From assembly GCF_002878395.1 (NCBI RefSeq), contig NC_061122.1, positions 77,196,998-77,260,997 on the forward strand: DNA of 64,000 bases. Reading direction: 5' to 3'. The stretch comes from Capsicum annuum. Lineage: Eukaryota > Streptophyta > Magnoliopsida > Solanales > Solanaceae. Below are positions 25,061 to 36,865 of the stretch, piece by piece. How positions within the stretch are numbered: the stretch's first letter is position 1; the number at the start of each line of letters is the position of its first letter. The notes below the pieces were generated by a model that saw only the letters and a list, made by a program, of their open reading frames with translations, was not told where the DNA came from and did no database searches. The translations under genes and the position numbers were made by a program.

Positions 25061-25189
25061 GAGAGAACAAGGTTTTGGTTGCCTTTTCATCTTCTTCTAC
25101 ACCCAGGCATGCTACTTCTACATTTGTTTCTGTTTCTGGTACTGGCACAGGCCAAAATAGGTTATATACTTTTGCATCTTGACATGAGT

Positions 25190-25509
25190 CTGAGGCATTG
25201 CATCATGTCATTACTGGTATATTACAACTCTTTTCTCGTGAGGTGTATTATTTACTTGATACGAGGTCCACTTTCTCTTATGTGACCCTATTTATGGCTG
25301 TGTATTTTGGTTTTGATTACAAGCTTGTTTTGGATCCTTTTCCTAACTATAACCTGTTAGGTGACTCTGTTGTTGCTAAAAGACTCTATAAGGGGTGTGT
25401 GATATCTATTGGTATTAAGGGGACTTTGGTGGATTTGTTTGAATCAGATATGGTGGATTTTGATTTCATTCAGGGATGTATTGGTTACACTCATGCTACG
25501 TGTCCTTAG
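25190..25509 (+). pseudogene. Aspartic protease of C, altered active site
   Basis: An open stretch contains YYLLDTRSTFSYVT, the place of the usual LLDTGST: the catalytic Asp and Thr are kept, but Gly is replaced by Arg. The end reads VDFDFIQGC, matching the conserved DFDVILGMDW block in decayed form, followed by a frameshift. Retropepsin cleavage activity is not expected. Confidence 0.75.
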
Positions 25510-25619
25510 ATTGTCGGACTCATAAGGTTGTCTTTTAGTTCCCTAGTGAACCAGTTATTAAATGGGAGGGCGATTCCCTAGCCCCTAAGGGGAGGTTTAT
25601 ATCATATCTTAGAGCTCAG

Positions 25620-26645
25620 AGGTTAATATCTAAAAGTGTCTCTATCATTTAGTGTGGGTTAAAGACTCTAACTCGGAAGGTCCTTCTTTGTATTAAGTTT
25701 CGGTGGTGAATGAGTTTCTAGAGGTCTTTTTAGATGATCTTCCTGGTGTTTCTCTGGATTAGGAGATTGTGTTTGGGATTGATTTAGTTTCGGACACTCG
25801 TCTATTCTCTATTCCTCCTTATAGAATGGATCTAACTGGGTTGAGTGAACTCAAGGAGCAATTTAAGGAATTTTTGGATAAGGGTTTCATCCATCCTTAT
25901 GTATCCTCATGGGGCGCACCAGTGTTATTCATTCATAAAAAGATGGTTCCCTGTGAATGTATATTTACTATCGATAGTTGAATAAAGTGATAGTCAATAA
26001 CAAGTATCCTCTTCCAAGGATAGATGACTTGTTTGATCAGTTATACCATGCCAAATTCTTTTCAAAGATAGATATTTGGTCTTGGTATCATTAGCTTAAG
26101 ATTAGGGCGGTGGATATCCCTAAGATAGCTTGTCAAACTCGGTATGGGCACTTAGAGTTCTTGGTTGTCTTTTAGTTTGACCAATTCCCCAGTGGCATTC
26201 ATGGATTTGATGAACATGGTTTTCTGTCAAATTCTTGATCTTTTTGTCATTGTGTTCATAGATGGCATATTGGTGTACTCTAAGAGTGAGGGGTCACGCT
26301 AATCACCTCCGTGTAGTATTACAGACCTTGAAAGAGTAGTAGTTGTATGCCAAATTCTTGAAATATGAATTCCGATTCAACGCTATAACTTTTCTGGGTC
26401 ATATTATTTATAGTGAGGGGATCATAGTAGAACCATAAAAGGTAGCAGTGATTAAGAAGTGGCCTATACCCACGACTCCAACTAACATTTGGAGCTTCTT
26501 GGGTTTGGCCGTGTCCTATATAAGGTTTGTGGAAAGATTATAAACAATTGCAGACCCATTGACTAAGTTGACTCGGAAGAAGGGAAAATTCTCTTAGTCA
26601 GATGCTTCTGAGGGTAAATTTGAGAAGTTAAAGGATTAACTAACT
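25620..26645 (+). pseudogene. Reverse transcriptase of C, broken
   Basis: Reverse transcriptase copying element RNA into DNA. The N-terminal block (25,769-25,981) reads FGIDLVSDTRLFSIPPYRM and DKGFIHPYVSSWGAPVLF. After a frameshift come [19 protein letters not shown] (25,980) and [11 protein letters not shown]. The catalytic FxDD region near 26,255 is disrupted by a change giving DGILV-like text (GATGGC in place of GATGAC) within frameshifted sequence. The tail at 26,460-26,530 corresponds to WPIPTTPTNI and RSFLGLA, and a PLTKLTRKK equivalent lies near 26,560. Many stops. Confidence 0.75.
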
Positions 26646-29370
26646 TTGGCTCTAATTTTTACCTTACCTGAACGCAATAAGGAGTTTGTGGTTTACTTTG
26701 ATTCATCTCGAGTGGGACTTGGTTGTGTTTTGATGCAACATGGGAAGGTGATTTCCTATGCTTCTACGCAGTTGAAGGTGCATGAGAGGAACCATCCTAC
26801 TCATGATTTAGAGCTGCTAGCGGTGGTGTTGGCGTTGAAAATATGGGGGGACAATTTATATGGAGTGCATATGGATATTTTATCTAATCGTAAGAGTTTA
26901 CAGTATGTGTTCACTCATAAAGAGCTTAATCTCAGGTAGGGGATGTCACGCCTCAAATCCCATTGGGTAGGCAGGCATCCATGGTCGTAAAATCCCGAAA
27001 GCACAAACCTATGACCCTGTACATCTCACGCATGTAAATATGATAACCAAAGGTTCTTCCAAATATAATACAATGCATCGATGAGAACAACCACCTGTCA
27101 AGCATAAAATTATATATAAAAGACTTGGCCTTTATGGCCACAAATCTAAGGGACAAGACACTACCATTCTTAATTTTACATTGGTGTACAAAGCCTCTAA
27201 AAGATACATAGACACATTGTTAAGGTCGGGACAAACCCCCACCTTACTCTTAACTACTGTACAGTACAAAAATATATAAAATGAACTTAGAAAGCCTCGA
27301 ATCAAACTTGAGCTCACCAATAGTCACTGGATATCCCTGCCCCAAAGCTTCCACCCGTTCAATTAAGATTTATGTTAAATAGTTTATTCAGCGTTAGAGA
27401 TTGTTACTTTGGTGGTCATAACATTTTTGTACCTTTGAACAATAATCTACCAATAAGAGACATGTGAATAAACACTTAATGCAATGACAATGAGGAATAG
27501 AGCAGATTGTACACAAATGAAATGTTTAAGAGCTTAAAGTAACATACGTGTCTTATTTGACTTAAATGAGAATGCTTTTGATTTGCTAGTGAATGTAAAA
27601 ATGCACACTTGATATTAAGCATATGGTGAGGTATTTTAACACATTAGTTAGCAGGAGTAAGGCCATTTTCTAGATGGGAGATCATGTGCTGATACTAGGT
27701 ATCATTTGCTATAGGAAAGATTTAGAAGCTCACTTTGTACCAAAAATGTTGGATTTCATGCCAAAGAATATGACATAGAGTAGCCTTACATACCTGGTTG
27801 TATAACTCCGATGATAACTCAATTAACTTCCTGCCTCTAGGATTACTTATCTGCAATAAAGTATATAGTAAAACTAGTATTAGTTATTAGCCAACACACT
27901 AGTCTATTTATCTTTGCCAAAATAGTAGCTAGGTAGTAAGCACTTAATTTATCAATCAAGGGTGTTATTTTAATCTCTTCTATCCTCCAATTACATCCAC
28001 ATATCATACATATTATTTTAAGATCCCCCAACACAACTTTGGCTTCATTACACCCTCAAAATGATATACAAAATAGAATAGCCAACAACATATGCAATAA
28101 TTAGTTCGGTGGTGTACCACTGCATCTTTCTTCTATATTTCAATACGAACTAGTCACACCTTTCTCCAATATTAACCTGGTAACCCCTAACACATTAACA
28201 TAAAATAGTCCACAAAATAGCCCAAAATTTCCTTTTATTATAGCAACTAAATATTGAACTCATCATCCCTTAAGTTCCTTAACAACAACGCATCCATAAT
28301 TCTTTACCCAAACTCATACATAAGATGGAAAAAATGGCGCAATTACCTTACCTTTATTTTTCTGTAGCATATCCTTTTAACTTTAACTCTTTAAGAACTT
28401 GAACTTTCCTTCACACTTTACATAAAAAAAGGAAAGATAACTTAATAACAATGAAAAGTGAGTAGGAAACTTGTTCTATATTCTGCCATGTTCACTTACC
28501 TTGGATTGCAAAGATGAGGGTTTCTTGAAGAACCTTAGAAGGGATTTTTAGGGCTGTTGTTATTATCCTTGATAGAAAAGGAAGGAATCTGAAAATAAAG
28601 GGTGGATATTGTGTTTTAAATGAGTAAAAATATCAGCTACATTGGTATTATATTGAGCCCTATAGAACCTTCCTTATTGACTCATTTTTAGCCACAAATT
28701 AGTCCAAGTATGTGATGTACCTACTTAATGGTCAAGCTGCTCAAAATTTCAAAGTAAGTTATGCACCTACTTGCTTAATTTTTAGTTGGGCTCAATTAGA
28801 TTGGGCCTTGGAAGATTTAAGTATTTGGCCTTTTCTCTATTTTCTTTCTCTTTTACTTAATTTGGGCCCATATAAGTATACTAATAAAGGCCCAAATCTG
28901 ATCCATGGACCTTGTCCATTAACTTGTCTCATGTAACTCAATTAGGTGATCCACCTACTATCTTAATTAAGTTAAGAAAACACCTCAATAAATTACTCCA
29001 TTTTCAGTTCTTCATCCCTTTAATCTAACTTAAAACTCGTATTTACTTGGTCACTTTAAAATTTATATTCAAATACCAGCTTGCTATTCCAAGTTAAATA
29101 TTTGTATCAGTGTTAACTTGGTCACGTCACGTTAAAATACACAGGAAATAGCTTGAACTCCATCTACACCATCAATACTCGCACAACAAATCTCGTATGT
29201 TACCAATACCACAAGCCTATACCAAGTTCAATATAAATAGAATAAGTACAAACAAAATATGGGGTGTTACAGAGGAGATGTCTTGAGCTCCTCAAGGATT
29301 ATGATATGAGTCTTTACTACCATCCAGGTAAGGCTAATGTTGTTGCTGATGCTCTTGGCAGGTAGTCTAT
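26646..29370 (+). pseudogene. RNase H of C, split by solo LTR K
   Basis: RNase H would remove the RNA strand from the hybrid. The first part (26,646-26,939) keeps [18 protein letters not shown] (first Asp in FDSS), [15 protein letters not shown] (catalytic Glu) and [15 protein letters not shown], where the usual TDHKSL Asp is changed to Asn. The frame then meets K at 26,944. It resumes at 29,272 with [19 protein letters not shown] and KANVVADAL, the end of RNase H. So the reading frame is intact on both sides of K apart from stops at 26,936 and about 29,362. Confidence 0.8.
26944..29271 (-). mobile_element. Solo LTR K (beta family) in RNase H of C
   Basis: A 2,328 bp LTR in minus orientation. 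On the plus strand it starts TGTCACGCCTCAAATCCC, like the B 3' LTR (30,673), and ends GGGGTGTTACA, like the B LTR ends. No internal region. The TSD is gggga (26,939-26,943) and gagga (29,272-29,276), with one transition. It holds repeated palindromic motifs of the AGTAGGTG/CACCTACT type near 28,700, 28,760 and 28,945, as do the B LTRs. It is shorter than the B LTRs by about 0.4 kb. Confidence 0.85.
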
Positions 29371-30672
29371 GGGGAGTTTGGCTCATATAGATGAGAAAAG
29401 GCGAGAGTTGGTGAAGTATATTCACCGCTTGGCCAATCTTAAAGTTTGTCTTTTGGACTCTAAGGATGGTGGTGTGTTGATACAAGAAGTTGTTTGGTCG
29501 TCTCTTGGTGTAGTGATCAAGGAGATGAAAATTCTAGATCCTTTCTTGATGAAGTGTAGTGATCAAGGAGATGAAAATTCTAGATCCTTTGTTGATGAAA
29601 ATCAAAAAGAATATAGGTAAGAAAAAGGTAATTGTATTTGAGATCAGTGATGATCGTACCTTGCAGTACCAATGGAGGTTATGTGTTCCTAGCATTGATG
29701 GTTTGTGAGAGAGGGTATTGGATGAGGCGTATGAATCACACTATGTTGTTCATCCTAGTTCGACAAATATGTATCATAATCTCAAGGAGATGTATTGGTG
29801 GAATTATATAAAGAAGGATGTGGCTGATTTTGCGGCCAAATATTTGGTGTGCCAACAAGTGAAAGCTTAGCACATGAGGCCAGGGGGTTTATAGCAAGAG
29901 ATTGAGTTACCGAAAGTGAAATGGGAAGTGATCAACATGGATTTTGTTAATATTCTTCCTTGGTCTTGCAACCAATTTGATTTTGTTTGGGTCATCATGG
30001 ATAGAATGACAAATTCATCCTACTTCTTGCTAGTGAGGACTAACTTTTCGACTAAGGATTATGAAAGGTTCTATCTTCATGAGGTTGTAAAGCTTCATAG
30101 GGTACTTTTTTTATTATTTGTTATCATGGTATGAAGTTTCATCTAACTTTTGGTGATTATTTCAAAAAAAGGTTGGGTACTAAGGTTAGTTTAAGTACTT
30201 ATTTTCACCTGCAGAGACATGGGCAAGAAAAAAGGACAATTCAAACATTGGAAGATATGATTCGTGTGTAACTGATTGATTCTGGTGGTAATTGGGTTAA
30301 GCATGTGCCTTTTGTACCATTTTCTTAGAACAATGGCTATCATTCTAGCATTGGGATGTTCCTTTTTAAAGTATTCTAGGGTAAGAGGTGTAGATCTCTT
30401 ATTTGGTGGTTTGAGCCTGGTGAAGCAGATATGTTTGGCCTAGATTTGGTTTATCTGGCCATGGTAAAGGTAAAGGTAATTCAGAATAGTCTTACAGCTT
30501 CCCAAAGATGCCAAAAATCCTATACGGATATAAGGCGTAGGGACTTGGACTTTGAGGTTGGGGATAGGGTGTTCCTGAAGGTGTCTCCCATCAATTTGGG
30601 AAAAAAGGCAAGATCATTCCCCATTATGTTTGTCCTTATATGGTTTTGAGGAGGTTTGGTAATGTTGCGTAT
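29371..30672 (+). pseudogene. Integrase of C, first part
   Basis: Integrase region from the linker MGSLAHIDEKRRELVKYIH (29,369) to the B insertion. The zinc-binding domain near 29,740-29,870 shows SHYVVHPSSTNMYHNL and KYLVCQQVKA, so His and Cys positions are partly kept. The core at 29,916-30,134 shows WEVINMDFVNILP (first Asp), DRMTNSSYFLLV and KLHR. The second Asp region is frameshifted. The GPR/GKP-like end (30,431-30,649) shows SYTDIRRRDLDFEVGDRVFLKVSP. A 46-base tandem duplication at about 29,509-29,600 shifts the frame. The break at 30,672 is the B insertion site. The remaining tail is at 56,670-56,962. Confidence 0.8.
29509..29600 (+). repeat. 46-base tandem duplication in C pol
   Basis: Two nearly identical adjacent copies beginning TGTAGTGATCAAGGAGATG at 29,509 and 29,555. 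One base differs (CTTTCTTGATG against CTTTGTTGATG). The period is not a multiple of three, so it breaks the integrase frame. Confidence 0.9.
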
Positions 30673-33456
30673 TGTCACGCCTTAAATTCCGTTGGGGTGG
30701 ACAAGCACCCGTTTTGGAAGAACCAACTCGTAACCATGCACTTTTCATGCATGTAACTATGGCACTTAAAGTTTCTGCTAGTATAGATATGATGCGTTGA
30801 TAAAACAATCCACATAAGCAAGTCCAAACCTACGTATACAAGACTTGGTCATTGGGGCAACAACGTTAAAAGAACACAATACTACCACACTTAACTTCAC
30901 ATTAGTCTACAAAGCCTCTAAAAGACACGTCGACTTAGTTAAGGTTGAGATAAACCCCCGTCTTGCTCATAACTACTATACAATACCAAAATATATATAA
31001 CAGACTCAAAAAGCTCCAAACAAACTTAGAGCTCACCAATAGCAGTTGGATGTCCTGTACTCCTACTAGGGTGGTCTACTAGCTGGAGTACCTGTACCTG
31101 CGGTATGAAACATAGTGTCCCCCATGAAAGGTGTCAATACAAAGAGTGTATGAGTATGTACAACATGAAGTGACTATAAATAAGACAATCTCAACAAAAT
31201 CAGTTATCAATATATAACTATAAAGATAACGATAGAATACCAACTTTGCTTGTGCTTATGGGATCATGTACATTACATACCTTACTTTGCTTTATCCTTC
31301 TTTACTTTATAATATTATAAGGCATAATACAAATGACCAGCTGATCAGTGATAAAAGAGGATGACCCATGCTAGGCATTCTAACCCCTGGGATACTTTCC
31401 TCATAAGTACACAAATCAGGATCGACCCATGCTAAGCTTTCCTTTCGCCCCTGGGATACCACCCGTAATGTTGGGATCGACCCATGCTAGGTGTTTCTTC
31501 TACCCCTGGGATACCACCCAAAATATATAGAATCATTTTAGATCATTCTTTCCATCTTTAAATTTTTTATTTTGGTGTTCATGTATTGGATTTGGAACTT
31601 TGGACCAGTAGCAAAAAGGTATACAAATATGCACTAGATGCTATAGCAATGAGGTAGAATATAACAATAATAGAAATATAACACATAGGAGCTTAACTAA
31701 CACCATGGGTCATGTTGACTAAGAGAACAACTCGTAAGGTTTATTTCTGAAAGCACCCATATCATACTAGTATTTAGAAATGAAAATGGACAAATTTAGT
31801 AATAAACACATCTTTAGATGCTTTAACAACCTAAAAAGTTAGAATAAGGTTGTTAACCACCTTGGGGGTTGTACGCTGTAGTTATGTATAACTTGAAAGG
31901 AAGAACGCTTAGGAAGCTTACTTTGTAACAAAGGAGTTAGATTCATGCCAAAGAGTATAGGATCGATGAACCATACATACCTTGCTGCACAACTAATCAT
32001 ACTTTCACATAATATCTTCCCTTTTAGATTACTAATCTACAATAGCATAAGACTAGTATTAGTAGCTAACTAATAAATTCACGTCATTTAAACTTACTAC
32101 AATAGTAACTTGGTAGTAATCCACCATCAACTAATCCAAGGGTGTTCTCTCAAACTCGTTCTTCTCCAATTACATTCACACGCGATGTAACTTCTTATAA
32201 GATCCCCTTAACTGTTTCATCTTTATTGTACTCTCAAAACAGTATATCAAGTGATGTGGGCAGTAAACTTATGTGACATTCAATTCGGTAGTGTACCATT
32301 ATACTCTTTTCCTACCTTTCAATGGAAATTATTCACACCATTCCCCCAACATCAACCAAGCAACCCCCAACATACATACATAAATTGGATATAAAACAAC
32401 CCCAAATATCCCTTAATATGGAAACCAAAAATTGAACTCACTATCCCTTGAGTTCTTAACAACAATTTATATACAATCCTCAACCAACACATGTATATAG
32501 GAAAAGGGTAAAAATGGATAGTAGACATACCTTAATTTCGGTGGTAGTTTATTCCCTTAATGTATGTCTCTTCAATAGCTTGATCCCTTTACTCATAAAT
32601 CAAAAGTGAAGAGAATAATTTCTTTATAATCAAGGATAAAGGTACTGCCAAACTTAAAAAGGGATATCTTATAATTTAATCCTTATAGAATTCTTAAGAT
32701 GTGCTCATGATTTGTTCACTTACCTTTAACTTGGAAGGAAGGTTTCAAAAGAACCCTAGTGGAATTTTAGGGCTGATGCATAACTAAGAGAGAACAAGAG
32801 AGAAAATCTTGAAAGCTGTTTTTATGGCTAGTTAAAATAAGCTATAAGAGTTCTTTTTAATCCCTTTAAACAAAAGATGCTCTTGGCCAAATTTCTTGGT
32901 CATTTTTGGGCCATAATTTATCAAGTAGGTAATGCACCTACTTTCCCATTATATTAGGCCATTGTGGATTAAAAACTATTGGGCCTTGGCTGCCCATTCT
33001 CCTTCTTTTATATTCTTTAATTTAGGCCAGAATAACTTAAGTAGGTGGTAGTGTATTTGGCCGAATAAGTTGGTCAAGGGATCCTTAATAGGTTATGCAC
33101 CTACTTAGTTTTTAGGTTGGTCAAAAGGTCAAAGTAGGTGATTCACCTACTAGCTTAAAATAAGTCAAGCAAGCACCTCAATATTTTATTCCATTTTAAG
33201 ATCAAAATGCTTATAGTTAAACTTAAAACTTGGTCACTTCATCCTTTAGATTCAAATACCTACTTAAGGGCCCAAGTTTAGATGCTCTCATCGATGGTAA
33301 GTTAATCATACCACGTTTCAGTACATATGGGAATTCCTCCAAACCTATCTTACCATCACCAATCACATGGGATATTATAGCCCATTACCTACCCCATAAG
33401 CCCATATCAAGTGCCACATAAGTAGAACTAGTACACGCAAAATATAGGGGGTTACA
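30673..33456 (-). repeat. 3' LTR of B (beta family)
   Basis: 2,784 bp. On its own strand it starts TGTAACCCCCTATATTTTGC and ends GGCGTGACA. It aligns with the 5' LTR along its length, including three GATCGACCCATGCTAG / CCCCTGGGATACCACC blocks at 31,355-31,520. Palindromes with AGTAGGTG and CACCTACT arms lie near 32,925, 33,085 and 33,133-33,151, in the U3 part. Confidence 0.9.
33133..33151. promoter_or_regulatory. Perfect palindrome in the B LTR
   Basis: AGTAGGTGATTCACCTACT has perfect nine-base arms around one base. The 5' LTR copy at 56,341-56,359 has one mismatch. Looser versions lie nearby and in K. A protein-binding role is an inference from symmetry and repetition only. Confidence 0.5.
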
Positions 33457-33470
33457 TCCTACCCCCTTAG
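33457..33470 (-). other. Polypurine tract of B
   Basis: The minus strand reads TAAGGGGGTAGGA directly before the 3' LTR start TGTAAC, the expected priming site for plus-strand DNA synthesis. Confidence 0.8.
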
Positions 33471-33570
33471 AAACATTCGACCTTGAATTCTTGTATGACT
33501 AGCTAACCTAAAAGAATATAAGACTAAGTTTAAACTCATTGTTATCCACATAATACTTGTGTATTTATAC

Positions 33571-33774
33571 TTACTTTCTTATGCCCAAAAAGTCTTTAAA
33601 TTCAAATAAATGAGGGTATTTTGACTTCATTGCTTCTTCAGCTTCACATGTGATTTCTTCTACTTGTGGGCTCCTCCAAAACACTTTTACTAAAGCTACG
33701 TCTTTATTTCTTAACTTCTTAACTTGCCGATATAGTATAGCAATAGGCACTTCTTCATAGGTGAGTTCTTCCAT
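33571..33774 (-). pseudogene. Chromodomain tail of B integrase
   Basis: The frame reads LTYEEVPIAILYRQVKKLRN, then KDVALVKVFWRSPQVEEITC and EAEEAMKSKYPHLF. This is the short plant-type chromodomain that follows chromovirus integrase and is thought to steer insertion to heterochromatin. In the usual VEEATWE motif the Trp is changed to Cys. A stop at about 33,775 separates it from the integrase frame just upstream. Confidence 0.8.
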
Positions 33775-33777
33775 AAC

Positions 33778-34980
33778 CTACACATCTTTAGTAGGAGTAA
33801 TATAAGATTGATCTCCTATGCACTTGTGGAGCATTGAGACATGAAACACCGGATGCACCATTGAAAGCTCTTGGGGTAGGTCTGACTCATATGCCACTTG
33901 GACAAATCTTTGAATAATTTTGTATGTCCCTATGTAGCGGGGACTTAGTTTTCCCTTTTTACCAAACCTTATTACCCCTTTCATTAGAGATACCTTTAAT
34001 AATACCCAATCTTCTATAGCAAACTCTAACCCTCTTCTTCTAGTATCCACATAGGATTTATGTCGGCTTTGAGCTATTTCTAATAGTTTTTGTATCACCT
34101 TAACTTTTTCTATAGCTTGAAGAACAAGATTTGGCCCAAATAAGGTAGTTTCACCCACTTCAAACCACCTAATTGGTGATCTAAACTTTCTGCCATATAA
34201 AGCTTCATAAGGTTCCCTTTTGATACTTAAGTGATAACTATTGTTGTATGCAAACTCAATTAGTGGCAAATGATCATCCCAACTACCTTTGAAGTCCAAT
34301 ACACAAGCACGCAACATATCCTCTAATATTTGGATTGTACATTCCGCCTAGCCATCCGCTTGAGCATGAAAAGTTCCAAAACTCTTCTGGAATAACCTCC
34401 AAAAATGTGTTGTAAATTCAGATCCCCTATCATATATAATAGAGATTGGGACTCCATGTAGCCAAACTATCTCTTTAATATATAATTTTGCATACTCTTC
34501 AGCTGTGCACGTAGTCTTAACCTATAGAAAGTGTGCTGATTTGGTGAGTCTATCAACTATTACCCATATAAAATTAAACTTTTGAGATGGGCAAGGTAGA
34601 CCAGTGATTAAATCCATGTTGATCATATCCCACTTCCAAGTTGGGAGCTCCATAAGCTGCATATAACCTTCTGGCTTTTGGTGCTCCACTTTGACTTATT
34701 GACAATTTGGACATTCAACTATAAATTCTGCAATGTTCTTCTTCATGTCGCCTCACCAATACACCTCTTTCAAGTCATGATACATTTTGATTGAACCAGG
34801 ATGGTTAGAATATCTTGAATGATGTGCCTCCGTCATAATCTGCTTTCTTAGCCCATCTACATTAGGCACACATAATCTATTTTGGCATCGAAGTATTCCC
34901 TTTTCCGTAAGCTCAAATGCCTTTGTCACACCTTGTTGTACATTTTCCTTAAGCTGTAAAAGAATAGGATCTATGTATTA
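33778..34980 (-). pseudogene. Integrase of B, all catalytic positions visible but with stops
   Basis: Minus strand. The HHCC zinc domain keeps EAHHSRYSNHPG (about 34,830) and ECPNCQ (about 34,705). The core keeps the first Asp in INMDLITG (about 34,611-34,630), the second in YDRGSEFT (about 34,415-34,437) and the Glu in TIQILEDML (about 34,312-34,340). The open C-terminal part (34,317-33,778) continues with FKGSWDDHLPLIEFAYNNSY, EALYGRKFRSP, DTRRRGLEFAIEDWVLLKVS and LSPRYIGTYKI. In-frame stops include those after the zinc domain CQ, near CPNCQ, and at HAQADG (Arg to stop near 34,348). This is the best preserved integrase in the window. Confidence 0.85.
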
Positions 34981-35571
34981 TTTCTCTTTAACTTTGGCTA
35001 CTAATAAGGATTCTGCTGTATTTTGCACAATAACGCCTTTGTCTGAAGATTCAATAAGGCGAACCCCCAAGCTATCTAATTGGTGTAGATCCCTAGCTAT
35101 CCCTTGCCTTTCCATGGGATACCTATAATTACTTACCATCGCCTTACGACTTAGTGCATCGGCTACCACATTTTCTTTGCCCGGATGATATAAGTTATCA
35201 ACATCATAGTCTTTTAACAACTCAAGCCATCTTTGCTGCTTTAAATTTAGGTCCCTCTAGTTAAATAGGTACTGCAAACTCTTGTAGTCGATATATATAT
35301 CAACATGTACCCCATACAAATAGTGGCACCATATTTTTAAAACAAATATAACTGCTGCTAGCTCACGATCATGTGTTGGATAATTCTTCTCATGTGGCCG
35401 CAATGGTCTTGAGGTGTAAGATATTACTTTACTATGTTGCATCAAAATACATCCTAAGCCAACTCCTAAAGCATCACAATATACCGCATACCCTTCCGTT
35501 CCATCCAAAAGTACCAATATGGATGCAGAAGTCAACTTATTCTTCAAATCTTGAAAACTTCTTTCAGACAT
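34978..35571 (-). pseudogene. RNase H of B
   Basis: The open stretch 35,571-35,257 keeps [18 protein letters not shown] (first Asp), [15 protein letters not shown] (Glu) and [15 protein letters not shown] (Asp of the TDHKSL motif kept, His changed to Tyr). A stop at 35,257 is followed by the terminal block LKDYDVDNLYHPGK and ENVVADALSRKA (35,220 onward), the standard end of Ty3/gypsy RNase H, and the linker to integrase. Confidence 0.85.
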
Positions 35572-35574
35572 TTC

Positions 35575-36555
35575 ATCCCATTGAAACTTAGCTTCTTTAT
35601 GTGTTAACTTTGTTAAAGGTGCAGAAATAGAAGAAAATGCCTCAACGAACCTTCTATAATAACTATCAAGCCTAGGAAACTACGAACATTCGTAGGCATC
35701 ATAGGTCTTGGCCAGTTCTTCATTGCCTCTATCTTTTGAGAATCAACTCTTATTACTTCATCAGATACAATATGACCCAAGAATGCTATCGATTGTAACC
35801 AAAACTCATATATGGAGAACTTTGCATACAACTTATGATCACGAAGGATTTGTAACACCTATCATAAATGATTAGCATGGTCTTCTTATGATCTTGAATA
35901 CACAAAAATATCATCTATAAATACGATAACAAATACATCCAAGAATGGCTTAAACACTTTATTCATCAAATCCATGAAATTTTCTGGTGCATTAGTTATA
36001 CCAAATGACATAACTAAAAACTCAAAATTACCATATAACGTTCAAAAAGCCATTTTAGATATATCTTTATCCTTCACTCTAAGTTGGTGATAACCTAACC
36101 TCAAGAAGATCTTTCAGAAAGACTTAGCACCTTGTAACAGATCAAACAAATTATCAATTCTAGGAAGAGGATATTTGTTCTTAATTTTCACCTTGTTCAA
36201 TTGTCGATAATCAATACACATTCTCAACGTGCCATTTTTCTTATGTACAAATAACATGGGTGAGCTCCAAGGAGATACGAGGCCTTATGAAACCTTTTTC
36301 TAACAAATCTTTTAATTGTTCCTTTGATTCACGTAATTCTGCAGGGGCCATTCTATAAGGGGGAATAGAAATTGGTTGAGCACCTGGGATCACATCAATA
36401 CCAAACTCTACTTCTCTTTTCGGAGGTAAACTCAAAAGCTCTTCAGGAAATACATTAAGAAATTCATTTACCACTAAGATGGATTGAAGAGTTGGTGACT
36501 CCGCCTCTATATCTTTCACCCTTACTAGATGGCATATGTATCCTTTCGATATCAT
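35575..36555 (-). pseudogene. Reverse transcriptase of B
   Basis: The N-terminal frame (36,555-36,241) reads FLNVFPEELLSLPPKREVEF, then ISIPPYRMAPAELRESKEQL and LEKGFIRP. After a frameshift come [18 protein letters not shown] (36,240) and [13 protein letters not shown]. The catalytic [12 protein letters not shown] lies at about 35,905-35,935 with both Asp residues intact. The frame 35,858-35,613 reads [27 protein letters not shown]. Several stops and at least two frameshifts. Confidence 0.85.
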
Positions 36556-36865
36556 CTTCCTTGCCTTAATATAGCCTTGATATAAGAAATAAACTTACCC
36601 CTTGGTGCCCTAATATTACCCCTTCACTAAAGGACTACTTTCTTTGGAAAATAGAAATGCACCCTCTTAGCTCAGCAATCCACTGTGGCATAACAAGAAG
36701 ACAACTAATTCATACCCATTATAACATCAAAATCCACCATTTCAAGATCCACAAGTTCAGCCAATGTTTCGCGATTACAACAGTTACTATACAATTACGT
36801 TAAACTCTTCTAGCTATAATAGATTCGCCAATTAGTATAGACACTTTAAATAGATTAGCTAGCAA

